This document shows, in pieces, positions 40,101 to 49,786 of a stretch of DNA of 64,000 nucleotides (within the stretch, counting starts at the first letter, position 1; every line of letters begins with the position of its first letter). The stretch comes from Pyropia haitanensis (taxonomy: Eukaryota; Rhodophyta; Bangiophyceae; Bangiales; Bangiaceae), in the NCBI GenBank assembly GCA_008729055.1, contig SDUX01000005.1:1310875-1374874 (forward strand), read 5' to 3'. The notes under the pieces were generated by a model. That model worked only from the letters and a program-made list of their open reading frames with translations. It ran no database searches and was not told where the DNA came from. The position numbers and the translations under genes were made by a program.

Positions 40101-40855
40101 CCAACGCGGCAGCCGAGGCCGTGGCCGTCGCCGCCCTCGCCGCCGCCCGCCACCGCGGCCGCCGTGGCCGCCGCGGCAGCGTGCTGCTGCCGCCCCGGCT
40201 GTTGCTGCCGCCGCCGCCGTTGCTGCCGGCCGCCGGCCGCCTGCCTGGCCGCCCGCCTGCCGCCCGGGCTGCCGCCCCGGCCGCCGCCTCCGCGGCCGCC
40301 GCCGGCGCTTCCGCCGGTTGGCTGCCGTCGAAGCTGCCGCTGCCGCCACCGCCGCCGCCGCCGGTCGCCACCCTGGCCGGGGGCGGCCGCCCCCGCCGGC
40401 CGGCCGCCGGTCCGGCCCCCGGCCGCCGCCGCTGCCGCCGGCTACCGTCGCCGGCATGCTGCCGCCGCTGGCGGGCTGCCGCCGCCGGCCGCCAGCCTGA
40501 CCGGCCGCCGGCCGCCTGCCGCCCGGGCTGTTGCCCTGGCCGCCGCCCCCACCGCCGCCGCCCCCACCGGGTTGCTGCCGCCCGGCTGCCGCTGCCGCCG
40601 CCACCGTTGCTGCCGGCCGCCGCCAGCGGGCTGCCGTCGCCAGCGGGATGCCGCTGCCTGCCTGTTGCCGTCAAAGGCGGACTTTCTTTGTCAGCTGCCT
40701 CTGCCGCCACCGCTCGCCATCGCCGCTGCCGCGGCCCCCGCCGCCGCAGTGGCGGCTGGCGCCGCCGCCCCCGCCATCGCCGCGGTGGCAATGGCTGCCG
40801 CCGCTCCCTGCCGCAGCTGCCCCCGTATCGGGAGCGGACGCTGCCTCGCGGGGGG
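39461..40855. repeat. CCG/CGG trinucleotide-rich tract, ~1.4 kb
   Basis: Nearly uninterrupted GCCGCC, GCGGCCGC and CCGCCGCGG units. Several frames on both strands are open across most of it and would encode Pro/Ala/Arg/Gly polymers. Strong hairpin potential. The plus-strand frame continuing to 40,970 enters the palindrome arm, so part of the tract may be the N-terminal low-complexity region of a relic gene. Confidence 0.65.
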
Positions 40856-40859
40856 AGGG

Positions 40860-42049
40860 GTGACCAGCCAAGCTGCTTGCACGCAGAGGGATCTTGAACA
40901 ACTTACACACTGCGATTGTTCGACGTGGAAACAAAAGTACACACACCTCAGACTTGACACGCATCTCTAGGCCTGTTTGGCGAATCAAGTGTCACGTACG
41001 TCTGTTCTGATAGGCTGTCACACGATTTGAACTGCGAATCTGCAACAATCAATACTGAACTTACTCTTGCTGGACATGAGAGTATCACAATTGGAAAAAC
41101 ACCCATCCTGGTCAACGACTTGCAACTGGCAACTCCCAACTGCTGAAGCGCCGGCGCCCGACGCCCCCCTCCACCCCGTCTGGTTGCCCGCTTCACCATT
41201 TCCTGGCCACGTAGCAGGCCAGGTGGATACACAAGCCTTATTTGCTTGCACTATCCAGTCTTGAGTGCGGGTCTGCAGACATCTGCGAAGGCACAGCCCC
41301 GAACAACCACATGGAGGGGCGCCATGTCCTCACCATTCCCCCTGGGTTCCGTAGCTCAGCGGCGTCTGTGACGGTGAAACACTGTTTGCTACGGCTCTTT
41401 GGACATCCTGACACTTTTCATCCTGCAGAACGCAATCGTTTGTTCAGACAGCGCAAGAAAGTGCCTCCCGTCTGTTTCTTTGTCATCCGCTGTACAGTAT
41501 GGGCCTGGATATAGAGTGCATGAGCGCCCCACCGTGGGAAGAGGTATTCGTATCTGGGTAACATGATCACGCTGAACCTATTGGCGCACACATCTGGCGT
41601 CGTGCACCCGTACGGCCGACAGGAATGTCGAGAGACTGGGTGGCAGAAGCGCTATAGGCGCCCGCTCCGAGCGCTTTTGAGCATAATGGGTCTACGTTGA
41701 TTAGTGAACGCTAAGAGCAGAGGTACCTGTTGGCCACTGAGCCGTAAAAATGCAAAGAAAGCACTCTGCAGTTCACTCATTGGTGACTGACTGACTGCTG
41801 ATACGGTGGTATGCACTGCGGCGCAGCTGGATGCGCCCACAGTGCAGTTGAGAGTGCAAAAAGCTATGGAGATAGCCGAATACACTGTCTAGATCTGATA
41901 GATGTAGTGTTTGAAGGATGAGAGTGCTGTGGGGCGTTGGAAGGCCTATCGCGCCTACCTGTCCAGAATGGACATTTTGGGGGCCCATATGACCCACTTC
42001 TCGACGTTTGCGACACTTTCTCAGCACATACTCGTGCTCAGCGTCATCG
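40860..42049 (+). repeat. Left arm of an imperfect ~2.9-kb palindrome
   Basis: Read in plus orientation, blocks match the reverse complement of 42,230-43,755 in the same order. Examples: CTGATAGGCTGT with GAACTG (about 41,010), CCCATCCTGGTCA with GAAGCGCCGG (about 41,103-41,150), GCGCAGCTGGA (about 41,821), CTACCTGTCCAGAATGG (about 41,956). Similarity is roughly 70-80% in blocks with indels. Some stretches look codon-conserved (AQLDxP; YLSRMxxLGxxMTHF) but stops interrupt them, so this arm is probably a relic. Family unknown. Confidence 0.7.
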
Positions 42050-42229
42050 AATTAGTCTGATGGGAACAGCTTGAGAAAATTTTGCTTCACTTTCTGAAAC
42101 GCGTTGTAGCGGCGTGTGACGCATTGCAACAAGGTGTGCGTGGGGCAGCGTCACGACGTGCAACACGAGTCAAGGACTAGTTCACCAACTTTTCTGAAGC
42201 ATGCTCAATCGACTAAACAGACGTCGCTG

Positions 42230-43755
42230 AGCACGGTTATGAGCTCAGAATGTTTCGCAATCGTCGGGAAGTGCGTCATACAGACCCCCAAAGTGGCCAT
42301 TCTGGACAGGTAGCCTCGACAGGCCGTCTAACGCCCCACAGTGCTCTCGAGCACTAGAAGCTACAGTTCTCCGATCCCAACAGTACAGCAAACCTCCTCC
42401 ACTAAATTTGTGGTTCTCATCGGGGCTATGGGCGGGTCCAGCTGCGCGACATTGTCCAGAGCGCCACCCTTTGCACGGGTTTGACGATGTCCGGACCCCG
42501 GCAAGCTGTCCAACCACCTTGAGCAATAGTACGCCACCAGGTACTCAAAGCTCTGAAAGGCGGGGCGTTTATAGCATGAAGCGCTTCCCTCCCCAAGTTC
42601 CTGGCTTTTTCTGTCCTCCATGATGGTGCAGAGCAATAAAAAGATACATTAATAGTCGTAGCGTCATCAGTTTACTCGGGATTGACGGATCCGTCCAGCT
42701 CCGCGGGTCCTATGTACTCCACATGCACGTATATACCGAGCAACAGGTCCCACCATAACGGACAGGCGGAGCTTGTCAGCGCTATTCCCTAAAAAAAAAT
42801 TCACTGGCTGTTGGAGCGTGGACCATTGGGGACGCCAAAAAGTCACAACTGACGGCGTTTCACCGTCACGAGCGCGCCCGAGCGGCGAAACCAGTGGTGT
42901 GAGGGTCATGAACTTCGGCCCTCCATGAAACCGTTGTGGTCGCTGCCGTGACAGCCGTGTGTGCAGGCGCGCTCTCAACACTGTGTGGCAAATCGGAACT
43001 CGAATTAGGAGGAATATTAGCAGGGCATTCGCCGTCGTCGTGAACTGTCGAATACCCCTGTCAACGTCGTCGTGAACCGTCAACTACTCCTCACGACGTC
43101 GTCGTGAACCGTCAATCATCGGACGCTAAATCCTCACTGCCATGTTGAATAGGTGAAATGTGAATGCGGGCAAGTGGAACCTCGAACAAGAGAGCCCGGA
43201 CACTCCCTGAGTGTGCGCACCGGTAAGCCACAGCCACGAAATCCCTGTCGAAATGATTCATGGACTGCTCACTAAGCCTTCGCATATCCAGATCACCTTC
43301 TTCCACTAACGGATGAGTACTTATTTTAAGGTTCGGGACATTATGCTACAACTGATAGGAGTCGGAGACAAGGCATACATTTCCACCAAGTCTGCTCGGA
43401 GAGCGTAAAACGGCAAAGCGGGCGACCGGGGCGGGGAAGAGGGGGGCGTTAGACACCGGCGCTTCAGTCTTTGGCGTTGGCAGTCGCAAGTCGCTGACCA
43501 GGATGGGTTCAGAATCAAATATTGTAATCCCACCTCCGGAAACAATCGATTCAGTACTACAATGTTCATCTCGCCCAGTTCAGATTGTGCAACAGCCTAT
43601 CAGGTTGGACGAATTGGACATCTGATTTGCCAGATAAGCCAAGAGATGTCAGTCAAGTCGGATGTGTATGTACTGTTGACCTCCGTGGAATAATCGCTTG
43701 GATTGTAATTGCCATCAAATATCTCTGCCTGCCATGTGGGTAGCTGGTCACCACC
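42230..43755 (-). repeat. Right arm of the imperfect palindrome
   Basis: Inverted counterpart of 40,860-42,049 and longer by about 330 bp. On the minus strand short frames with protein-like content lie in series: 44,250-43,600 (ends in EIFDGNYNPSDYSTEVNS... text), 43,306-43,112 and 42,636-42,361. They may be pieces of one gene; no recognised domain. Confidence 0.65.
43029..43118. repeat. 32-bp tandem repeat, about 2.7 copies
   Basis: GTCGTCGTGAACYGTC recurs at about 43,029, 43,061 and 43,093. Lies inside the right palindrome arm and has no counterpart in the left one. Confidence 0.7.
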
Positions 43756-44300
43756 GTCGTCTTGCTGCCCGGCCGCCTCAACCAGCGTCAGGGGACTCGG
43801 CTCGCCGCGGCGCGGGCGCCAGCCTGCCGCGGTCAGGTGAGGGGGGAGACCGCAGTGCGCGGCGGCGGCGTCAGCCCCCCCCACCGGCCGGGGCAGTGGC
43901 GGTGGAGTGCGGGAGTGACGGCAGACGGCGCTGCCACGACGGTCGCGCGGGGGGGGAGCGGCGGCGGCCGCCGCCGCCGCAACCGCGATGCAAGCGGTAG
44001 TGCGCAGCAACGGCGGTGGCGGCTGCCGCCGTGGCAGCGGCTGCAGGGGCAGTATTGGCGATCGGCTGCCGCCGCCGCCGCCGCCTCCGCCGCTGCCGCC
44101 GTCGCCAGACCCGTGGCGGTGGGCGGTGGCGGTGGTTGCACCAGCGGCCGCAGCCGCAGCCGCGGGGGCAGCGGTGACGGGTTGCGGCGGGCGCGGCCGC
44201 GTCGGAGACACAGGCGGCGGAGGCGCGCCGGCCAACGAGGCGTGCCCCATGGTGGTGGGGGGGTGCCCGAGGTGATTTTGGAGGGGTGCCCCAGGGAGGC
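43756..44300. other. GC-rich tract flanking the palindrome
   Basis: CCG-type low complexity like 39,461-40,855. On the minus strand it is open and continuous with the frame entering the right arm (ATG-side Pro/Ala region of a 216-residue frame, 44,250-43,600). This mirrors the left side. Confidence 0.45.
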
Positions 44301-44655
44301 CGTGAGAGCCTGTATACTAAACCGGCAACTTGAGAGCCTGGACGCAGGTATATACTAAGCCCCCCTCAGGCACCCGTGAGAGGGTGTATACTGGACCGTG
44401 TCTTTCGCTCATCCAGTCGTCACGTGTCCCTGGTTCTCTGGGGCAGTCTCGAGAAAAGACAATTTAGCACACAGAATGACATCCGCGACACGAGGCCGTT
44501 CGCGTCATTAGACCAGATTTGTGGCTGGATTCACCATCCTTGTGATTCCGAGCCGCACGTCGCTACGCGAAGCTCTCGGCACCACTACTCCCATCGCTCT
44601 CCTCGCTGCTACGGCTACTCTCCTGCACAGCCGGCCCAGGGCAGTTCTCCACGTG
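44301..44655. other. Short repeats GAGAGNNTGTATACT and intergenic DNA
   Basis: Related motifs GAGAGCCTGTATACT, GAGAGCCTGG...TATATACT and GAGAGGGTGTATACT lie at about 44,304-44,395. They may be subterminal repeats of the adjacent transposon. Otherwise nothing recognised. Confidence 0.4.
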
Positions 44656-46572
44656 CTATGCCATTGTGACGCCTGCCTGAAAAGTCTTGGCGCATGGCGG
44701 GCAAACCCAGAAGGCGCCACACGTGCACCCCTTCCACGCCTTGCCCCCTCGGAGCACCTTGACTACGCAAACCCGGCAACGACGAAGCTCTCTGACCGCC
44801 ACTGGCTCCAGGCGCTCGCGCTCCTTTTCAGCTTTCCTGGTGGCGCGAGCAGCCCTGCGGGCCGCCTTCTCCTGCCGCTCCTGGGCCTCCTCTGCTTGTG
44901 TCTTTCGATGATGTTCCAGTAGCAGGAACGGGGAGTGTAGCACCCCGCGCTGCACGACGGCACGCCCGCTGGTGGCCTTGGCCAGTGCGGCACCCGCCCG
45001 CTCTTGCGCAGCCTGGATGACCGCGGCGGCTGCGCTGCGGGCAGCCTCCTCCGGGGTCTCGCAGGAGCTGGCCATGCCAAGGTTGGCCCGCACATTTGCC
45101 TGCATCAGAGCAGGGTCGAAGGGCCACAGCCGGCAGCGGCGGAACGCCCCACGTATCACCGGGCCAGAAAACGCGCGGCGCTCCGCCGCATACACCGCCA
45201 TGAGCAGCGAATCCCGGGTGCTTGTAGTTGCTAGCATCCCGTCCATAACCGCCTTCTCGTGGTTGCGGTGCGTCGTTGCCTGTAGCGCACCAAACGGCGC
45301 CTCGTCCAGAGGTTGCGTGATGTGGGAAGAGTTCTTGGGCAAGGAAAACAGGAACAGACCCAACCCCAGCCCAAACTCCACAATGTCCGCCAGACGGTGG
45401 CTGGCGAGCTGGTCACCAAACAGAAGCGCGGGGATGCCCGGATTGCGCGCAATCCACACCTGCGCCACCTTCGCCAGCACGGCCTTGAACGTCTCCGCAT
45501 TGATGAAGCCCGTCTCAGTCCAACAGTAGTAACGCGGCCGCGTCCCTCGGGTCGAGCTGGGCGCAGTCTCCATTGTGTACGTCACGGGTGCCTCGCCGTC
45601 CGCTCCAAATCGGCCCTTCTGGATGTAGACGCTGAGCAGGACGCCGCCATCGGCGCTGAAAAATGACAGCAGCGTGGCCACGATGCTGTTGCGCGTCGAC
45701 CGTACGTTGGCCTTTGCCTTGCCCGCCGCCTCGACGCGGGAAAGCGTCATCTTCGTCCCCCGCTGGACGACCCGCGTCTCGTCAAAGTTAAAGACAGCGT
45801 GCGGAGGGAAGCTGTAGTGCTGCAGGAATGCCGACAGCTCCTCGCAAAACGCGACGACCCCGTCAAAGACGACACTCCCTGCCCGCTTGTCTGCCAGGGC
45901 CTTGCATGCACGGGTGCTCAGCTTGTCCCGGTTGCGACGGACAAACCGGCCGACCCACGTGCGCGACACCGACACCCCCCACTTGCGCACCACCAGCTCC
46001 CGCAACTGCGCCACGCTCAGGGCCACATTGTTGACGCTGAACGCTTGAGCAACCGCCACCAGCGTTGCCTCCTGGTCGGACCTCAGCTTCAGGCCGGCGT
46101 GGCTGCCACCGAGACCGCGACGCGAGCGATGGTAGGCGCGCTGCACCGCCGCAAAGCTGGTGCCCGTCGCACGCGACACATGCTTGAACGCGGCCTTCAG
46201 GGTGTCGAAGTCGGCTTTCACGTCCTCCAGCATCTGTAGGGCGGTGGCAGACGACACCGGAGGCCCCTGGACGCCTTCAACCTGGCGTTCTACTGGTCCC
46301 CGGCCGGTGCCGCCATGACCGCGTCGAGTGCGCCGTCCACGGATACTGCGTGGGGAACCCATGCCGCGGCTGCTACAGCTGCCGTGCGGGGGACACGCCA
46401 CATGGGACGCGACAGTGGGACAGGGAGAGGGGGCGGGGGGGGGGGGGGGGGGGACAGGGAGGGGGACAGGTGATGTCGGGGCCGGCGCAGTGGTCGCGCC
46501 TACGGCAATGTCACCCACTGCTGGGAGGGATGTGGGGCGGTGCCTCACTGCCGCTTGCGCTGTCGCCGACAT
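44656..46572 (-). CDS. Pogo/CENP-B-like DDE transposase, intact
   Basis: 638 residues from the ATG at 46,570-46,572. The N-terminus is Pro-rich, with a CCC-encoded proline run at about 46,434-46,453. Helix-turn-helix DNA-binding regions fall at about residues 110-150 and 165-220 (LSVAQLRELVVRKWGVS typical of the second half). The DDE_1-type nuclease has Asp 264 in VFNFDETRV, Asp 387 in LLFGDQLASH and a third Asp at 423 in HITQPLDEAPFG, the full D-D-D set of pogo-like enzymes. A Cys-rich C-terminus (CRVCVV ... CTCGAFWVCPPC) probably binds zinc. No stop or frameshift, so possibly active. Terminal inverted repeats could not be fixed. Confidence 0.9.
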   Translation of the reverse strand: MSATAQAAVRHRPTSLPAVGDIAVGATTAPAPTSPVPLPVPPPPPPAPSPCPTVASHVACPPHGSCSSRGMGSPRSIRGRRTRRGHGGTGRGPVERQVEGVQGPPVSSATALQMLEDVKADFDTLKAAFKHVSRATGTSFAAVQRAYHRSRRGLGGSHAGLKLRSDQEATLVAVAQAFSVNNVALSVAQLRELVVRKWGVSVSRTWVGRFVRRNRDKLSTRACKALADKRAGSVVFDGVVAFCEELSAFLQHYSFPPHAVFNFDETRVVQRGTKMTLSRVEAAGKAKANVRSTRNSIVATLLSFFSADGGVLLSVYIQKGRFGADGEAPVTYTMETAPSSTRGTRPRYYCWTETGFINAETFKAVLAKVAQVWIARNPGIPALLFGDQLASHRLADIVEFGLGLGLFLFSLPKNSSHITQPLDEAPFGALQATTHRNHEKAVMDGMLATTSTRDSLLMAVYAAERRAFSGPVIRGAFRRCRLWPFDPALMQANVRANLGMASSCETPEEAARSAAAAVIQAAQERAGAALAKATSGRAVVQRGVLHSPFLLLEHHRKTQAEEAQERQEKAARRAARATRKAEKERERLEPVAVRELRRCRVCVVKVLRGGKAWKGCTCGAFWVCPPCAKTFQAGVTMA

Positions 46573-47199
46573 GCGCCCCCCCCTCGCCAAAAACGAGGCG
46601 GAAGTCCACGGAGGGGGGAGGGGAGAGGGGACGGGAGTCCGTCTGAGCCACGAGCAAGAATGCTTCTGAGCGCGCCAAAAATCACTCAGATGGCGGATGC
46701 AGTGATTGTTTGCCCTACAAGAATCTGGCGCGACCTGAGGTGGCGCGACCAGCCGTTGTCACTTTGTGTGCCAATTAGTCTTTTCTCGCGACTGCCTCTC
46801 TTCGTCGGAAACTGTGCATCACATCTGGGGCGCCACACCTGGCAGCTGTGCAGCTGTGACGAGGTCTGGAGGTGTAACGTTCGCGTGCTCCCCTTTACAA
46901 ACACGAGCCCCCCCTACAGGCTCTGCCAGACCCCCCCAGGTCGACGCCCAGGGAGGGCGTGGGGGCCACCCTGCTCACGCTGTGCGCGTAACATTTCATG
47001 AGCCCCCCATGGGCCCCCCGAGCCCCCGTAGAAACGCGCTACAAGTATCCCCCCCAAGGGAGCGCCCAATGTATCCCCCCCCCATTTCTCCCCAGTAAAT
47101 CCCCCCTCCCCCCCACCCCCAAAACCCCCCCAGACGCACCCCCCCCCAAAACTCCCCCAGACGCACCCCCCCCCCGCCCCCCCAACACCCCTCAGAGCG
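46573..47199. other. Upstream flank of the pogo-like transposase, C-run rich
   Basis: Moderate GC to about 46,900, then many C-homopolymers. CCCCCAGACGCACCCCCCC recurs two to three times at 47,120-47,180 (about 25-27-bp period). No gene. Confidence 0.5.
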
Positions 47200-47247
47200 A
47201 CCCACAACGGATTAGTAGCCCACCTACACGACGGATCCGTTGTGGGT
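47200..47247 (-). repeat. 48-bp palindromic repeat, copy 2
   Basis: Begins ACCCACAACGGATTAGTAG and ends ATCCGTTGTGGGT; reverse complement of the copy at 38,985-39,032 with few differences. Confidence 0.75.
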
Positions 47248-47303
47248 AGTTTTCTTTGGAATATTTCCTCTCGGAGACGATCGTCCCCCCCTTACTTCGT
47301 TTC

Positions 47304-47325
47304 CGAGATGGTCCAGACCATCTCG
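47304..47325. repeat. 10-bp-arm hairpin
   Basis: CGAGATGGTC-CA-GACCATCTCG, a perfect short stem-loop in otherwise featureless DNA. No function assigned. Confidence 0.5.
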
Positions 47326-47649
47326 TTTCGGCTTGTGGGACGCCATATTGGGCTAGAACTGGCCCGCTTTGAATGTTTCGCGGCACGTTTGAAAGCTTTG
47401 AGACATGACTCGACGGTTGTACCTACGTTTTGGAGCGCACTGCAGGGGGGGCGTGTGATGATGCTGTGCCGGCCTGATTGGCACAGTTGCTGGCGCCCTC
47501 TCGAGTGGATCCTTCCGGCTGGGGACTGTCAGACGTCTGGCAGCCTAGTGTCGACGACCGCCAACTCGTACTCTGCCCATCTGTGCTCATGTCCTGCAGG
47601 GGGAGTAGGCCAGGTGGTGGGGCGGCCGGGCGTGGCCAATCAGCCGCTC

Positions 47650-47970
47650 GATCGGGCGACGGGGGCGCTAACAGCAGCCTCGGGGCGGTCGCTTTGCGTC
47701 GGCCCGACGGCTAGTCTTTCGGGGAGTATGGGGGGGCGGCGGCGGCCCAGCGCGGCGGCCGTGGAACGTGATTTTGGGTGGGGGGGGGCGCTAACGGCCC
47801 CGGGATGGCCGATCCGCACCAGCTGTCGTAGCCGCTCGCCCGGATTCTTGCGGGGGGGGCCGCTTGTGGTGTGCTGTTTGAGGGAGTGGGGGCGCCAACG
47901 ACGCTGGGATGGCCGATCCGCACCAGCCATCGTAGCCAGTGGCCCGCATTCTTTTGGGTTCCGCCACAAC
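47650..47970. repeat. ~100-120-bp degenerate tandem repeat, three copies
   Basis: GGGGGCGCTAAC-type starts at about 47,665, 47,786 and 47,888, the last two followed by GGGATGGCCGATCCGCACCAG. Intervening 47,248-47,650 shows no gene. Confidence 0.6.
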
Positions 47971-48170
47971 TTCAGTTGAGAAATAGCATTTCACATCGTC
48001 CTACTCGAGCCTGTCCAGGTGTTTCTGGGTGGAGAGAGCTGCTTACCCTTCGCCCCCGACCCCCCCACTCGCACCGCCAGCACCAGCACTGCCGCTCGCC
48101 CCCCCACCCCGGCCGCGGGCATCAGACCTCGTGCTCCCCCCCCGCGCGCCAAGCCGGGCTGGGCGCCCCA

Positions 48171-49118
48171 TCACGCCCCCGCAACGACGTCCCCCCCGAC
48201 CCGCCTCCCCTCGCCCACGTACACGGGCAGCCACATGAGCGCGCCCCGCCGCCCCAGATCTTGTGTGTCGCTCATCTGCAGACGGAGCCGTGACGCCCGA
48301 GCTCGCAGCTCCTCTGCTTGACCTTGGCCTACTCTCACGCACTCTCGCCACCATCTGCTGCTCAACTCTTGCTCCATCCACAGACCCCCCATGTCCAACG
48401 CACGCGACCCTGTCCCCGCTAGCACCAGACACACCAGCTGGGCCTCCGCCTGGCACACCAGCTCGGCGGCCGCCACCATCCCGCGCCACCCCCTCGCCCC
48501 CTCATCTCCCTCGCCACGTCCAACTGCAGCGGCCTTGTCGAGGCGGGAAGTGTACTGCCGGCTCCGCGAGACGAGAGAGCAAGCGCCCCAACTCAATTCA
48601 CAGCGGGAGAGCATGGGCGCCTCTCGCTCGAAGAACTCAACAGCGGCCACCAGGCTTGCGTCACCTTGACGCGAAATTGTTTCCCCCCGGTTCATACAGT
48701 TCTTGATGGCGCATCGTACCAGTGTCCGCAGATCCTTATTGTCTTCGCGTGTCGAAAAGCCCAGGAGACCATTACCGATCACCCCGATGTCCGCGATGGT
48801 GCTGTCGGGTGGTGGTATATCGCGGGAAGCCCCAACATTGGCAGCCAATCCTCCCCGTCCGGCCGTGTGGCCGCGGCCCCGGAGAGTGTCGCGGAGCGCC
48901 GCATCTGCCGCGACCAGAGTCTATGCGGCAGCAGCGTCGACCGCGGTGGGACCACGAACAGAGGGTGCACCAGGGGAAGGAAGTGCCGGGGAAGCGGGCT
49001 GTGCACTTGTGGGGGAGGGAGAGGGTCGACGGGGGGGGGGGCGAGGGAGCTGACCTGCAGGTCGGGACGTCCGAGCCCCAGCCGAGGCCCCAGCCCGGCC
49101 TTCATCAGTTGGCGGCAT
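48171..49118 (-). pseudogene. Unknown protein with in-frame stop, possible second gene of the tnp2 element
   Basis: From the ATG at 49,116-49,118 one frame runs to 48,171 and is broken by a single TAG at 48,921-48,923. Upstream of the stop lies a Pro/Ser-rich region (about 65 residues). Downstream are about 250 residues that look globular and helical (EDNKDLRTLVRCAIKNC; EFFEREAPMLSRCELSW). No known domain. It lies 0.7 kb downstream of the broken tnp2 transposase on the same strand and decays in the same way (stop without frameshift), so it may be that element's accessory protein; inference only. The region 48,000-48,170 shows nothing more. Confidence 0.4.
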
Positions 49119-49169
49119 CGCCCTGGCGGCAAGCACTGCGGGTATGCTCGGGCCATGACCAAGGCCCAA

Positions 49170-49786
49170 GCCTACTCGGGCTCACAAAAGAGGGAAAAGA
49201 AGCAGGCATGACGAACAGAGAACAAAATTGTGACGTGCCTTAGTGACATGCTATCATAAAGCGACAGCATACGAGAAGGCAAAGTAAAGAATCGGAACAA
49301 CGAAACCTCTCGTAGCACGAGCTACGGCGCGGGTCAACCGTGGCGCCCGCAAATTCTCGATCAATGCACGGCGACGACAGGGAAAACTGCAAACGTACCA
49401 CTAGCAGCACCGGCCACGGTGCGCGTCAACCGTGAAACCCGTCCAGGCGCAACCGGTGGGCGACCATCGGACACCGCCCGAGTCCGCTTAGATCGCGCCA
49501 TGAGGGCTCAAGAGAATGGGGGGGGGGAGGAGAGGGTGTCGACGGGGTGCACAACGATACCAGTGACGGCACGCAGTCGAGGCGGCAACGAGGGTGGAGT
49601 CAATCCACGGCGCGCTGCTGGAAATGTCTCCTAGCCGTGGCCGCAGCCACCGGCCAGCACCCCAGGAAGGCAAGTCGGGTATTTTCGATACGTAAATAAG
49701 AGAAGTTTGATTTCGTTGCAACCGTACTCACCAAAACTCCAATTATCGACATGCGCGAGTACGTTGCGTGAAGTAAGTTTTTGCAT
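49170..49786. other. Intergenic, no gene seen
   Basis: Mixed composition with GCGCGGGTCAACCGTG and GCGCGTCAACCGTGAAACC as a loose direct repeat (about 49,329 and 49,420). No gene or clear element end. Confidence 0.4.

Noticed and set aside
44304..46930. AGAGCCTGTA pair as TIRs of the pogo-like element
   Set aside because: Only 10 bp, in GC-rich surroundings with further partial copies, and no flanking TA duplication.
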